A stretch of DNA of 64,000 bases from Lysobacter enzymogenes (lineage in GTDB: Bacteria > Pseudomonadota > Gammaproteobacteria > Xanthomonadales > Xanthomonadaceae): the NCBI RefSeq assembly GCF_017355525.1, contig NZ_CP067395.1:5778501-5842500 (forward strand), in the 5' to 3' direction. The position numbers were made by a program, and so were the translations under genes. Each line of letters begins with the position of its first letter. The stretch's first letter is position 1. The notes beneath the pieces are model-generated. The model worked only from the letters and a program-made list of their open reading frames with translations. It searched no databases and was not told where the DNA came from. Shown here piece by piece: positions 53,917 to 62,955 of the stretch.

Positions 53917-54172
53917 TCCTCCCGGCCCGCCGCGGCGCGCGCTGGCAATGGCGCGCGTCGCCGCGATCTGGGCCGGCGGAGGGTGGCGTCCGCCATCGCG
54001 CCGGCACCGGTCGGACCGCCCCGGCGGTCCGCGACAACAGACCTGCGGCCCCCGCGGCTTCGTCTTCCGCCAGCTCTGCGCTGGCGGTCCTGTTTCTCGG
54101 TGGCCTGCGGGTGCGCGCGCGTACGCGACGCCCGCTCCTGCGCAGGCCGCCCCGGCATTCCGCGGAGCGGTG
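53917..54172. other. rpmF-fabH gap lacking plsX
   Basis: In E. coli and many relatives plsX lies between rpmF and fabH. Here only 256 nt separate them and no PlsX-like frame exists. CGGAGCGG at 54163-54170 is the fabH ribosome site. No terminator follows rpmF, so read-through into fabH is likely. Confidence 0.6.
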
Positions 54173-55153
54173 ATGACAGATCGGATTTACGCCCGGATCG
54201 CGGGCACCGGCAGCTACCTGCCGGCCCAGGTGGTGACCAACGACGAGCTGGCCAAGCGCGTCGAGACCAGCGACGAATGGATCCGGACCCGTACCGGCAT
54301 CCGCCAGCGCCATGTCGCCGCCGAAGGCGAAACCACCGTCGACCTGGCCTACCAGGCCTCGTTGCGCGCGCTCGAAGCCGCCGGCGTGCGGCCCGAGGAG
54401 ATCGATCTGATCGTCCTGGGCACGACCACCCCGGACCTGATCTTCCCGTCCAGCGCCTGCCTGCTGCAGCACCGCCTGGGCGCCAACGGCTGCCCGGCCT
54501 TCGACGTCAACGCGGCCTGCTCGGGCTTCGTCTACGCGCTGACCGTGGCCGACAAGTTCATCCGTTCCGGCGCGGCCAAGACCGTGCTCGTGGTCGGCGC
54601 GGAAACCCTGACCCGGATGCTCGACTGGACCGACCGCTCGACCTGCGTGTTGTTCGGCGACGGCGCCGGCGCGGTCGTGCTCAAGGCCGACAGCGAGACC
54701 GGCATCCTCAGCACCCATCTGCACGCCGACGGCGGCAAGAAGGAACTGCTGTGGAATCCGGTCGGCGTCTCGGCCGGGTTCAAGCCGGACGAGCACAACG
54801 CCGGCGTGCGCGTGCTGATGACCGGCAACGAAGTGTTCAAGCACGCGGTCAAGGCGCTGGATTCGGTGGTCGAGGAGACCCTGGAAGCCAACGGCCTGGA
54901 CCGCCACGAAATCGATTGGCTGATCCCGCATCAGGCCAACCTGCGCATCATCGAAGCCACGGCCAAGCGCCTGGACATGCCGATGGAGCGGGTGATCGTC
55001 ACCGTCGACAAGCACGGCAACACTTCTTCGGGCTCGGTGCCGCTGGCGCTCGACGAAGCGGTGCGTTCGGGCAAGGTCCAGCGCGGCCAGTTGCTGCTGC
55101 TGGAAGCCTTCGGCGGCGGCTTCACCTGGGGTTCGGCGCTGCTGCGCTACTGA
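54173..55153 (+). CDS. fabH: Beta-ketoacyl-ACP synthase III
   Basis: A 326-residue condensing enzyme that starts fatty-acid synthesis from acyl-CoA and malonyl-ACP. The catalytic Cys lies in [14 protein letters not shown], the His in [12 protein letters not shown] and the Asn in [25 protein letters not shown] and the C-terminal [16 protein letters not shown] are typical. An in-frame GTG lies directly before the ATG. It leads the fab cluster. Confidence 0.96.
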   Translation: MTDRIYARIAGTGSYLPAQVVTNDELAKRVETSDEWIRTRTGIRQRHVAAEGETTVDLAYQASLRALEAAGVRPEEIDLIVLGTTTPDLIFPSSACLLQHRLGANGCPAFDVNAACSGFVYALTVADKFIRSGAAKTVLVVGAETLTRMLDWTDRSTCVLFGDGAGAVVLKADSETGILSTHLHADGGKKELLWNPVGVSAGFKPDEHNAGVRVLMTGNEVFKHAVKALDSVVEETLEANGLDRHEIDWLIPHQANLRIIEATAKRLDMPMERVIVTVDKHGNTSSGSVPLALDEAVRSGKVQRGQLLLLEAFGGGFTWGSALLRY

Positions 55154-55244
55154 ACCGGCGACAGGGGCGTCCGCTCCTGCGCGGAGCGGCGTCCCGACAC
55201 GGGCCGGAAGCCCGTGCGAGGCGCCGCGCACAAGGAACCGCGTC

Positions 55245-56048
55245 ATGGTGACCCGACTGAACCTGCAAGGCCGCACGGCCTGGCTCAAATCCTATGGCGG
55301 CGGCAGCCGCCGGCTGCGCCTGCGCGCGCTCGACCTGACCGCGCGCCGGCTCGGCGTGCCGTCGCTGCGGCCGCCGCCGCACCGGGTCGGCGCCGCCGCG
55401 CGCCAGACCGAACAGCGCCGCCTGCGCGAACTGGCCGCGGTCGACGTGCGCGTGCCGCGCATCCTCGGCGAAGGCGACACCTATCTGCTGCTCAGCGACA
55501 TCGGCGAAACCCTGTCGGCGCGCCTGCGCCGTTCCTCGCCGCAGCAGGCGTACCGGCTGGTGACCCAGGCCGCGCACACGCTCGCGCAAGTGCACGCGCG
55601 CGGCGGCTACATCGGCCAGCCGCTGGCGCGCAACCTCACCGTCGACGAGCACGGCCGCATCGGCTTCATCGATTTCGAGGAAGACCCGGCCGAAGTCATG
55701 AGCGTGCAACAGGCGCAGATCCGCGACTGGCTGATCTTCGCCGCCGGCGCCTCGCGCTATTTCCGCGATCCGGACCAGGAGCTCAGCGCGATCATCGCCG
55801 AGTCGCTGCGCGGCGGCGCCGAGGAAGTGCGCCGCGGCGTCGGCGACGCCGCGGACCGGCTCGGGTTCGTGCAATCGTTGAGCCGCTGGCTCGGCCGGCG
55901 CGCGCGCGGCCTCGGCGGCGCGGTGCAGGCGCTGCGGCGCGCGGCGTGGCTGTGGATGCTGGCCGCGGTGTTGATCGGCCTCGGCGTGGATTTCGCGCCG
56001 GACCGCGACTTCGATTCGCTGCGGCAGATGGCCGAGTTGATCGACTGA
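55245..56048 (+). CDS. Kinase-fold protein with C-terminal membrane anchor, catalytic Asp apparently lost
   Basis: A 267-residue protein with a small kinase/aminoglycoside-phosphotransferase-like domain. The N-lobe has TAWLKSYG and RQTEQRRLRELAAVDVRVPR. The hinge-like YLLLSDIGETL is followed by a catalytic loop reading GGYIGQPLARNLTV, where HGD-x4-N would be expected, and then GFIDFEEDP as the DFG equivalent. The catalytic Asp position is Gln on this alignment. Near the C-terminus a single helix (LWMLAAVLIGLGVDF) would anchor it. It lies between fabH (91 nt upstream) and fabD, inside a fatty-acid operon. Lipid or glycan phosphotransfer, or a regulatory pseudokinase role, are guesses. Confidence 0.72.
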   Translation: MVTRLNLQGRTAWLKSYGGGSRRLRLRALDLTARRLGVPSLRPPPHRVGAAARQTEQRRLRELAAVDVRVPRILGEGDTYLLLSDIGETLSARLRRSSPQQAYRLVTQAAHTLAQVHARGGYIGQPLARNLTVDEHGRIGFIDFEEDPAEVMSVQQAQIRDWLIFAAGASRYFRDPDQELSAIIAESLRGGAEEVRRGVGDAADRLGFVQSLSRWLGRRARGLGGAVQALRRAAWLWMLAAVLIGLGVDFAPDRDFDSLRQMAELID

Positions 56049-56134
56049 GCTTCGCAACGCATGCCGCACGAGACGAACGGCCGCGGGGCGACCCGCGGCC
56101 GTTTTCTTATCGTCCGATCGCCGCGACGCACGAA

Positions 56135-56233
56135 GCCCGACTGTAGGAGCTGCGCGAGCTGCGACCGCGAATCCACAGTGACGACGCAAGCGAGGTTTCG
56201 CGGTCGCAGCTCGCCCAGCTCCTACAGTCGGGC
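56135..56233. repeat. REP pair, near-perfect 36-nt arms
   Basis: Arms 56135-56170 (GCCCGACTGTAGGAGCTGCG, then CGAGCTGCGACCGCGA) and 56198-56233 are inverted repeats with minor mismatch. Compared with the other REP units, GCGGCG has become GCTGCG and GAGCCG has become GAGCTG on both arms, so the two arms changed together. The spacer (ATCCACAGTGACGACGCAAG and onward) resembles the 40021 spacer. This occupies part of the 351-nt gap before fabD; a promoter follows at 56365. Confidence 0.85.
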
Positions 56234-56364
56234 CTCACACCGCCGAGGTCGGCCATCGCCGATCGACACGCCGAAACCACCGATCCCGCACAGCCGCTCG
56301 CGTCACATTGCGACGCGCTGTGACGCCGTACCGCCGAGTACAGACGATCGCCTGTTTTCGCCCG

Positions 56365-56370
56365 TATCAT
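56365..56370 (+). promoter_or_regulatory. Candidate -10 of fabD
   Basis: TATCAT, 30 nt before the fabD start, just past the REP pair, suggesting that fabD-fabG has its own promoter rather than depending on fabH. No clear -35. Confidence 0.4.
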
Positions 56371-56399
56371 GCGCGCTTCGAACCGATACGGCAGTGCGC

Positions 56400-57341
56400 G
56401 TGAGCGACCAGCGACTTTCTTTCCTGTTCCCGGGCCAGGGCTCGCAATCGGTGGGCATGCTGGCCGAGCTGTCGGAACTGCACGCGGGCGTGCGCGAGGC
56501 GTTCGCCGAGGCCAGCGACGGCGCCGGCGTGGACCTGTGGGCGCTCAGCCAGGGCGGCCCGGAGGAGATGCTCAACCGCACCGAATACACCCAGCCGGCG
56601 CTGCTCGCCGCGGGCGTGGCGGTGTGGCGGCTGTGGCAGGCCCAGGGCGGCGCGCAACCGGCGCTGCTGGCCGGGCACAGCCTCGGCGAATACACCGCGC
56701 TGGTCGCCGCCGGCGCGCTGTCGCTGCGCGACGGCGCGCACCTGGTGCGCCTGCGCGGCCAGTTGATGCAGGACGCCGCGCCGAGCGGCGTCGGCGCGAT
56801 GGCCGCGGTGCTCGGCGCCGAGGACGCGCTGGTCGAAGACATCTGCAAGGCCGTGTCCGGCAGCGAAGTGGTGGTGCCGGCCAATTACAACTCGCCCGGC
56901 CAGATCGTCATCGGCGGCCACGCCGCGGCGGTCGACAAGGCGCTGACCCGGCTGGCCGAATCCGGCGTGCGCAAGGCGGTCAAGCTGGCCGTCAGCGTGC
57001 CCTCGCACACCCCGCTGATGCGCGAAGCCGCGAACCGTCTGGCCGAGGCGATGGCCGGGCTGGACTGGCGCGCGCCGCAGCTGCCGGTGGTGCAGAACGT
57101 CGACGGCCAGGTCCATGCCAGCGTCGAGGCGATCCGCGACGCGCTGGTGCGCCAGCTGTACCTGCCGGTGCAGTGGACCGCCTGCGTGCAGGCGCTGGCC
57201 GCGCACGGCGTCCAGCGCGCCGCCGAGTGCGGGCCGGGCAAGGTCCTGACCGGGCTGGTCAAGCGCATCGACAAATCCATCGACGGCCGCGCCATCGGCA
57301 CCCCGGCGGAGTTCGAGGCCGCCCTGGCCGAGTGGCGCTGA
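56400..57341 (+). CDS. fabD: Malonyl-CoA:ACP transacylase
   Basis: A 313-residue acyltransferase that loads malonate on ACP. LSFLFPGQGSQSVGML opens the protein; the nucleophile is Ser in LLAGHSLGEYTALVAAGAL, with the partner His in VSVPSHTPLM and the Q-x2-GQI element in YNSPGQIVIGG. GTG 56400 was chosen; GTG 56394 would add two residues. Length is normal. Confidence 0.95.
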   Translation: MSDQRLSFLFPGQGSQSVGMLAELSELHAGVREAFAEASDGAGVDLWALSQGGPEEMLNRTEYTQPALLAAGVAVWRLWQAQGGAQPALLAGHSLGEYTALVAAGALSLRDGAHLVRLRGQLMQDAAPSGVGAMAAVLGAEDALVEDICKAVSGSEVVVPANYNSPGQIVIGGHAAAVDKALTRLAESGVRKAVKLAVSVPSHTPLMREAANRLAEAMAGLDWRAPQLPVVQNVDGQVHASVEAIRDALVRQLYLPVQWTACVQALAAHGVQRAAECGPGKVLTGLVKRIDKSIDGRAIGTPAEFEAALAEWR

Positions 57342-57532
57342 GTCCTCAGCCCGCCATCAGCCGAACACACGTCGCTTAACCGAGCGCTGCGCGCTACTCA
57401 ATCGTCCCGCTACTCAACCACTCTTTCAGCCTGTAGGCTGGCCGCGCCCGGGCCCCGCGCCCGGCGGGCGGGGTCGCAGGACGCGGCGGTAGGCAGCAGC
57501 GGCGCAACCACGAGCATTACGGAGCAAAGCAC

Positions 57533-58279
57533 ATGAGCACGACCCCGCTTTCGGGCGAAATCGCGCTGGTCACCGGCGCCAGCCGCGGCATCGGCGCGGC
57601 CATCGCCGACGAACTGGCCGCGCTGGGCGCGACCGTGATCGGCACCGCCACCAGCGAATCCGGCGCCGCCGCGATCGGCGCGCGCCTGGCCGCGCACGGC
57701 GGCCACGGCCGGGTCCTGAACGTGGCCGATCCGGCCTCGGTCGACTCCCTGCTCGACGCGGTCGCCAAGGAGATCGGCGCGATCTCGATCCTGGTCAACA
57801 ACGCCGGCATCACCCGCGACAACCTGCTCATGCGGATGAAGGACGAGGACTGGCAGGCCATCCTCGACACCAACCTCAGCAGCGTCTACCGCACCAGCAA
57901 GGCGGTGCTGCGCTCGATGATGAAGGCGCGCAAGGGCCGCATCATCAACATCGCCTCGGTGGTCGGCGTGACCGGCAACCCGGGCCAGGCCAACTACGCC
58001 GCCGCCAAGGCCGGCGTGATCGCTTTCAGCAAATCGCTGGCGCGCGAGATCGGCAGCCGCGGGGTGACCGTGAACGTCGTCGCGCCCGGCTTCATCGACA
58101 CCGACATGACCCGCGACCTGCCGGAAGACGCGAAGAAGGCCATGTTCGACCAGATCGCGCTGGGCCGCTTCGGCGACCCGGCCGACATCGCCCGCGCGGT
58201 GGCGTTCCTGGCCGGCCCCGGGGCCGGCTACATCACCGGCGAAACGCTGCACGTCAACGGCGGCATGTACATGCCGTAA
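57533..58279 (+). CDS. fabG: 3-oxoacyl-ACP reductase
   Basis: A 248-residue short-chain dehydrogenase that reduces beta-ketoacyl-ACP with NADPH. It shows the Rossmann TGASRGIGAAIADEL, NNAG (ILVNNAGITRDN), the catalytic Ser in INIASVVGVTG and Y-x3-K in ANYAAAKAGVI, and the C-terminal GYITGETLHVNGGMYM. GGAGC lies 11 nt before the ATG. The 191-nt fabD-fabG gap has no recognised feature. Confidence 0.97.
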   Translation: MSTTPLSGEIALVTGASRGIGAAIADELAALGATVIGTATSESGAAAIGARLAAHGGHGRVLNVADPASVDSLLDAVAKEIGAISILVNNAGITRDNLLMRMKDEDWQAILDTNLSSVYRTSKAVLRSMMKARKGRIINIASVVGVTGNPGQANYAAAKAGVIAFSKSLAREIGSRGVTVNVVAPGFIDTDMTRDLPEDAKKAMFDQIALGRFGDPADIARAVAFLAGPGAGYITGETLHVNGGMYMP

Positions 58280-58409
58280 GGCCTTGACGTAGGCTAGTAA
58301 GCGATTGAACCCAAAGGAGTTTCGTCGACGCCGGGGGCCGGTCTCGCGAAACATCCCGATTCCATTAGACTATCCCATCGAAAAACCCCTCACGGGAGGA
58401 GCAACATCC

Positions 58410-58649
58410 ATGAGCAGCATCGAAGAACGCGTTAAGAAGATCGTGGTCGAACAGCTGGGCGTCAAGGAAGAAGAAGTCACCAACAACGCTTCGTTCGTCG
58501 ACGACCTCGGCGCGGATTCGCTCGACACCGTCGAGCTGGTGATGGCGCTTGAGGAAGAGTTCGAGTGCGAGATCCCGGACGAAGAAGCCGAGAAGATCAC
58601 CTCGGTGCAGCAGGCGATCGATTACGTCAAGGCGCACGTCAAGTCGTAA
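58410..58649 (+). CDS. acpP: Acyl carrier protein
   Basis: A 79-residue carrier of growing acyl chains. The phosphopantetheine Ser is in the classic [28 protein letters not shown] is an excellent ribosome site, fitting a very abundant protein. CATTAGACTAT about 45 nt upstream offers a candidate -10 (TAGACT). A terminator follows at 58757, so acpP can be made in excess of fabF. Confidence 0.97.
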   Translation: MSSIEERVKKIVVEQLGVKEEEVTNNASFVDDLGADSLDTVELVMALEEEFECEIPDEEAEKITSVQQAIDYVKAHVKS

Positions 58650-58714
58650 TCCGCCCCGGCGGCGCCGCTCGCAGAGTCTCGCGCGCGGCGGCCCCGCGGT
58701 ATGGGTTGCGCATG

Positions 58715-58744
58715 CCTGACATGATCGAACCTGACATGATCGAA
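58715..58744. repeat. 15-bp direct repeat between acpP and fabF
   Basis: CCTGACATGATCGAA occurs twice back to back (58715-58729, 58730-58744), exactly, just before the acpP terminator. Each copy contains the partial dyad TGATCGA. It may be a duplication or an operator-like site. Confidence 0.8.
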
Positions 58745-58756
58745 TGAGCAACCACT

Positions 58757-58785
58757 CGGGGCCGCATTGCGGCCCCGCGCTTTTG
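58757..58785 (+). terminator. Terminator between acpP and fabF
   Basis: Nine-bp stem CGGGGCCGC / GCGGCCCCG with a 3-nt loop, followed by CGCTTTTG. It probably attenuates read-through into fabF. Confidence 0.75.
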
Positions 58786-58872
58786 CAGCCGGTGGATACG
58801 CCGGCGTAGCGTCGAACGATCGTCTCCGACCCGAGCGATCCTGCGCAGACTGATTCCAAGAGGTAAGGCTGA

Positions 58873-60126
58873 ATGTCCAACCGTTCCTTCAACCGCCGCG
58901 TCGTCGTCACCGGTCTCGGCCTGGTCTCTCCGCTCGGCAACGATGTCGCCAGCAGCTGGGACGGCATCGTCGCCGGCCGCTCGGGCATCGGTCCGATCAC
59001 CCATTTCGATCCCGCCGCGTTCACCACCCGCATCGCCGGCGAAGTGCGCGACTTCGACATCACCCGCTACGGGGTGAGCACGAAGGACGCGAAGAAAATG
59101 GACGAATTCATCCATTACGGCGTCGCCGCATCGCTGATGGCGTTGCAGGACGCCGGCATCGTCGTCGACGACTCCAACGCCGAGCGCATCGGCGCGCTGG
59201 TCGGCTCCGGCATCGGCGGCCTGCTCGGCATCGAGGAGCAGACCGTCAAGTTCCACGAGGGCGGCCCGCGCAAGATCTCGCCGTTCTACGTGCCCAGCAC
59301 CATCATCAACATGCTGCCGGGGCAGATCTCGCTGATCACCGGCGCCAAGGGCCCGAACTTCTCCGCGGTCTCGGCCTGCGCCACGTCGAACCATTCGATC
59401 GGCATGGCCATGCGCATGATCCAGTACGGCGACGCCGACGTGATGGTCGCCGGCGGCGCCGAGCGCGGCTCCTCGCCGACCTCGGTCGGCGGCTTCTGCT
59501 CGATGAAGGCGATGTCGACCCGCAACGACGACCCGGCGCGCGCGTCGCGGCCGTGGGACAAGGACCGCGACGGCTTCGTGCTCGGCGACGGCGCCGGCAT
59601 CCTGATCCTGGAGGAGTACGAACGGGCCAAGGCGCGCGGCGCGCGCATCTACTGCGAACTGGCCGGCTTCGGCGCCAGCTCCGACGCGTTCCACATGACC
59701 GCGCCGAGCGAGAACGGCGAAGGCCCGGCGCGCTGCATGGTCTCCGCGCTCAAGGACGCCGGCATCAACGCCGATCAGGTCGACTACCTCAACGCGCACG
59801 GCACCTCGACCCCGCTCGGCGACCTCGCCGAGACCCTGGCGATGAAGCGCGCGTTCGGCGACCACGCCTACAAGATGATGGTCAGCTCGACCAAATCGAT
59901 GACCGGGCACCTGCTCGGCGCGGCCGGCGGCGCCGAGGCGATCTTCTCGGTGCTGGCGCTGCACCACGGTATCATCCCGCCGACCATCAACCTCGACGAG
60001 CCGGGCGAAGGCTGCGATCTGGACTACGTGCCGAACGTGGCGCGCGACAAGCAGGTCGACGTCGCGGTGTCGAACGGGTTCGGCTTCGGCGGGACCAACG
60101 GCACGCTGGTGTTCAAGCGGGTCTGA
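58873..60126 (+). CDS. fabF: Beta-ketoacyl-ACP synthase II
   Basis: A 417-residue elongating condensing enzyme. Opening RRVVVTGLGLVSPLGNDV; catalytic Cys in FSAVSACATSNHSIG; His residues in YLNAHGTSTPLGD and STKSMTGHLLGAAGG; C-terminal NGFGFGGTNGTLVF. AGAGGTAAGG precedes the ATG. A strong terminator follows. Confidence 0.97.
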   Translation: MSNRSFNRRVVVTGLGLVSPLGNDVASSWDGIVAGRSGIGPITHFDPAAFTTRIAGEVRDFDITRYGVSTKDAKKMDEFIHYGVAASLMALQDAGIVVDDSNAERIGALVGSGIGGLLGIEEQTVKFHEGGPRKISPFYVPSTIINMLPGQISLITGAKGPNFSAVSACATSNHSIGMAMRMIQYGDADVMVAGGAERGSSPTSVGGFCSMKAMSTRNDDPARASRPWDKDRDGFVLGDGAGILILEEYERAKARGARIYCELAGFGASSDAFHMTAPSENGEGPARCMVSALKDAGINADQVDYLNAHGTSTPLGDLAETLAMKRAFGDHAYKMMVSSTKSMTGHLLGAAGGAEAIFSVLALHHGIIPPTINLDEPGEGCDLDYVPNVARDKQVDVAVSNGFGFGGTNGTLVFKRV

Positions 60127-60147
60127 TCGGTTTTTAGCGTCGCAACA

Positions 60148-60178
60148 AACCCGCGGGGCTTCGGCTCCGCGGGTTTTT
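60148..60178 (+). terminator. Rho-independent terminator after fabF
   Basis: Stem AACCCGCGGGGC / GCTCCGCGGGTT (imperfect) with a TTCG tetraloop, followed by TTTTCG. Confidence 0.92.
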
Positions 60179-60229
60179 CGTTTGTATGGCCGAGTGGCGC
60201 GGGGCCGCGCGGCGACCTGCGCGCCCGCG

Positions 60230-60235
60230 TACGAT
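60230..60235 (+). promoter_or_regulatory. Predicted -10 of a leaderless pabC transcript
   Basis: TACGAT ends exactly 6 nt before the pabC ATG (60242). No Shine-Dalgarno sequence, and the fabF terminator just upstream means that pabC-mltG-tmk-holB-pilZ needs its own promoter. Confidence 0.5.
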
Positions 60236-60241
60236 GCCGGC

Positions 60242-61090
60242 ATGGCTCCCGACCCGACCCCCGAAGCGCGCTATTTCCAAGGCGAGCGACGTCTCCCGGC
60301 GCTGCCGCCGTTCGACCGCGGCCAGGCCTACGGCGACGCCCTGTTCGAAACCCTGCGCGCGCACCGCGGCGCGCTGCCGTGGTGGGACGCGCACTGGGCG
60401 CGGCTCGCGCAAGGCGCGCAGCGGCTCGGGCTGGCGCTGCCGGACCCGCGCCGGGTGCAGGCCGAGGCCGCGGAACTGCTCGACGGCAGCGATGCGGTGC
60501 TCAAGCTGATCCTCAGCCGCGGCGCCGGCGGCCGCGGCTATGCGCCGCCGGCGCAGGCCGAGGCGGGGCAGGCCGAGCCGGTATGGACGCTGTCGCGCCA
60601 CCCGCTGCCGCCGCCGGCGCGCGCCGGCGGGCTGCGCCTGCGCTGGTGCGAGCTGCGCCTGGCCGAGCAGCCGGCGCTGGCCGGGCTCAAGCACTGCAAC
60701 CGCCTGGAGCAGGTGCTGGCGCGCGCCGAGTGGGACGATCCGGGCATCGACGAGGGCCTGCTGCGCAACGCTTCGGGCGACGTCGTCTGCGCCACCGCCG
60801 CCAACGTGTTCGTCCTGCACGCGCAACGATGGACGACGCCGCCTGTGGACCGTTGCGGCGTGGCCGGCATCTGCCGCCAGCGCCTGATCGAACTCGGCGG
60901 GGCCACGGTGGCGCCGCTGAGCGTCGACCAACTGCAACGCGCCGATGCGATTTTCCTGTGCAACGCCGTGCGCGGTATCCTGCCGGTGGCGCGGCTCGGC
61001 GAGCGGCAATGGGCGCCGCATCCGGCTTTGGCCGAACTGCGGCGCCGGCTCGGCGACGCCCATCCCGCCTTCGTCCCCGGCGACGACTGA
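60242..61090 (+). CDS. pabC: Aminodeoxychorismate lyase
   Basis: A 282-residue fold-type IV PLP enzyme, forming 4-aminobenzoate for folate. RGQAYGDALFETLRAHRG opens it, the PLP lysine is in GLKHCNRLEQVLARAEW, and the phosphate-binding turn is CATAANVFVL. C-terminal VDRCGVAGICRQRLIE and AIFLCNAVRGILPV are typical. An upstream in-frame ATG (60182) lies in the fabF terminator and was rejected. It follows fabF as in E. coli. Confidence 0.93.
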   Translation: MAPDPTPEARYFQGERRLPALPPFDRGQAYGDALFETLRAHRGALPWWDAHWARLAQGAQRLGLALPDPRRVQAEAAELLDGSDAVLKLILSRGAGGRGYAPPAQAEAGQAEPVWTLSRHPLPPPARAGGLRLRWCELRLAEQPALAGLKHCNRLEQVLARAEWDDPGIDEGLLRNASGDVVCATAANVFVLHAQRWTTPPVDRCGVAGICRQRLIELGGATVAPLSVDQLQRADAIFLCNAVRGILPVARLGERQWAPHPALAELRRRLGDAHPAFVPGDD

Positions 61091-61156
61091 GCCGCCGCAT
61101 CCGCGGCCGCCGGTCCGCGGCGGCGCGGCGGCCCCGGATCGTTCTGTGGAGGTTGC

Positions 61157-62308
61157 GTGGCGGCAAAGGAAAAGAAGGGCAAGCGCGGCTGCGGTTGCCT
61201 GATCGTGATCGTACTGTTGCTGGCGGCGCTGGCCGCGGCCGGCGGCTGGGCGTGGCAGCGTTACCTGAGCTTCGCCGACGCGCCGCTGCAGGGCCTGAGC
61301 CCGGACCAGAGCCTGCTGGTCGAGCGCGGCGATTCGCTGCCGACGGTGGTGCGCAAGCTGCGCGCGGCCGGCGTCGAGGTCGGCGAGGAAGTCGAATGGC
61401 GCTTGCTGGCCAAGCAGCTCGGCGCGGCCGGGCGCTTGCAGGTCGGCGAGTACGCGCTGGCGCCGGGCACCAGCCCGCGCGCGCTGCTGACCGCGATGCG
61501 CGACGGCAAGGTGGTCAGCCACCGTTTCGTGATCGTCGATGGCTGGAACATCCGCGACCTGCGCGCGGCGCTGGCGCGCGCCGACAAGCTCAAGCAGCAG
61601 GCCGCCCAGCTCGACGACGCGGCGCTGATGAAAGCGCTCGGCAAGGGCGGGCAACATCCGGAAGGCCGGTTCCTGCCGGAAACCTATTTCTACACCGGCG
61701 GCGACAGCGACCTGGACGTGCTCAAGCGCGCGTCCGCGGCGCTGGACAAGGCGCTGGCCGCGTCGTGGACCGGCCGCGACAAGGACAGCGTGCTGAAGAC
61801 GCCGTACGAGCTGCTGATCATGGCCTCGATCGTCGAGAAGGAAACCGGCGTGCCGGCCGAGCGCGCGCAGATCGCGGGCCTGTTCGAACGCCGGCTCAAG
61901 CTCGGCATGCGCCTGGAGACCGACCCGACCGTGATCTACGGCATCGGCTCGGCCTACGACGGCAATATCCGCAAGCGCGACCTGCAGACCGACACGCCGT
62001 ACAACACCTACACCCGCGCCGGCCTGCCGCCGACGCCGATCGCGATGCCGGGGCTGGCCGCGCTCAAGGCCGCGGCCAATCCGGCGCCCGGCGATGCGCT
62101 GTTCTTCGTCGCCGCCGGCGACGGCAGCGGCCGCAGCCTGTTCGCCGCGACCTACGCCCAGCACCAGGCCAACGTGCGCGTGTACCTGCAGCGCTATCGC
62201 CAGAACCAGGGCCGCGGGCAACCGGAGGAGGGCAAGGCGGTGCTGGAAGAAGCGGCCGAGGCGCCGTCCGCGTCGGCAGCGCCGGCGTCGCCGGGAGCGA
62301 CCCGATGA
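61157..62308 (+). CDS. mltG: Endolytic murein transglycosylase MltG
   Basis: A 383-residue inner-membrane enzyme that cuts nascent glycan strands. One N-terminal membrane helix after a basic start (CGCLIVIVLLLAALAAAGGW), a LysM-like region, and the YceG domain with the catalytic Glu in LIMASIVEKETGVPAERAQI and YDGNIRKRDLQTDTPYNTY. The C-terminal tail is Ala/Glu-rich. GTG start with GGAGG 6 nt upstream. Its stop overlaps tmk (ATGA, 62305-62308). Confidence 0.94.
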   Translation: MAAKEKKGKRGCGCLIVIVLLLAALAAAGGWAWQRYLSFADAPLQGLSPDQSLLVERGDSLPTVVRKLRAAGVEVGEEVEWRLLAKQLGAAGRLQVGEYALAPGTSPRALLTAMRDGKVVSHRFVIVDGWNIRDLRAALARADKLKQQAAQLDDAALMKALGKGGQHPEGRFLPETYFYTGGDSDLDVLKRASAALDKALAASWTGRDKDSVLKTPYELLIMASIVEKETGVPAERAQIAGLFERRLKLGMRLETDPTVIYGIGSAYDGNIRKRDLQTDTPYNTYTRAGLPPTPIAMPGLAALKAAANPAPGDALFFVAAGDGSGRSLFAATYAQHQANVRVYLQRYRQNQGRGQPEEGKAVLEEAAEAPSASAAPASPGATR

Positions 62309-62955
62309 GCCTGCGCACCTGGCCGCGCTTCGTGACCCTGGAAGGCGGCGAAGGCGCCGGCAAGTCGACCGTGCTGGCCGCGCTGCGCGCCGCGTTCGAA
62401 GCCGCCGGCATCGACGCGGTGTACACCCGCGAACCCGGCGGCACGCCGCTGGCCGAACAGATCCGCGGGCTGATGCTAGACACCCACCACGAGCCGGCCA
62501 GCGACGCGACCGAACTGCTGCTGGCGTTCGCCGCGCGCGCGCAACACGTGCAGGCGACGATCCTGCCGGCGCTGCAACGCGGCGCCTGGGTCGTCAGCGA
62601 CCGCTTCACCGACGCCAGCTACGCCTACCAGGGCGCCGGCCGCGGCGGCGATGCGGGCTTCATCGCCGAGCTCGAAGCGCGCGTGGTCGGCATCCGCCCG
62701 GCGCTGACCCTGCTGCTGGACGTGCCGGTCGAGGTCGGCCTGGCGCGCATGCGCGGGCGCGGCGCCGCCGACCGCATCGAGAGCGAACGCAACGAATTCT
62801 TCGAGCGCGTGCGCCAGGGCTACCGCGACCGCGCCGCGGCCGAGCCGCAGCGTTTCGAAGTGATCGACGCGGCCCAACCCGCCGACGCGGTCGCCGCGCA
62901 GGCGGTGGCGCGTTTGCGCGCGTTGATCGCGGCGACGCCGGAGCAGACCGCATGA
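62305..62955 (+). CDS. tmk: Thymidylate kinase
   Basis: A 216-residue kinase converting dTMP to dTDP. P-loop FVTLEGGEGAGKSTVLAAL, the DR-x motif WVVSDRFTDASYAYQGAGRG and a LID region GRGAADRIESERNEFF. It overlaps mltG and holB by 4 bases each, the conserved mltG-tmk-holB string. Confidence 0.96.
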   Translation: MSLRTWPRFVTLEGGEGAGKSTVLAALRAAFEAAGIDAVYTREPGGTPLAEQIRGLMLDTHHEPASDATELLLAFAARAQHVQATILPALQRGAWVVSDRFTDASYAYQGAGRGGDAGFIAELEARVVGIRPALTLLLDVPVEVGLARMRGRGAADRIESERNEFFERVRQGYRDRAAAEPQRFEVIDAAQPADAVAAQAVARLRALIAATPEQTA

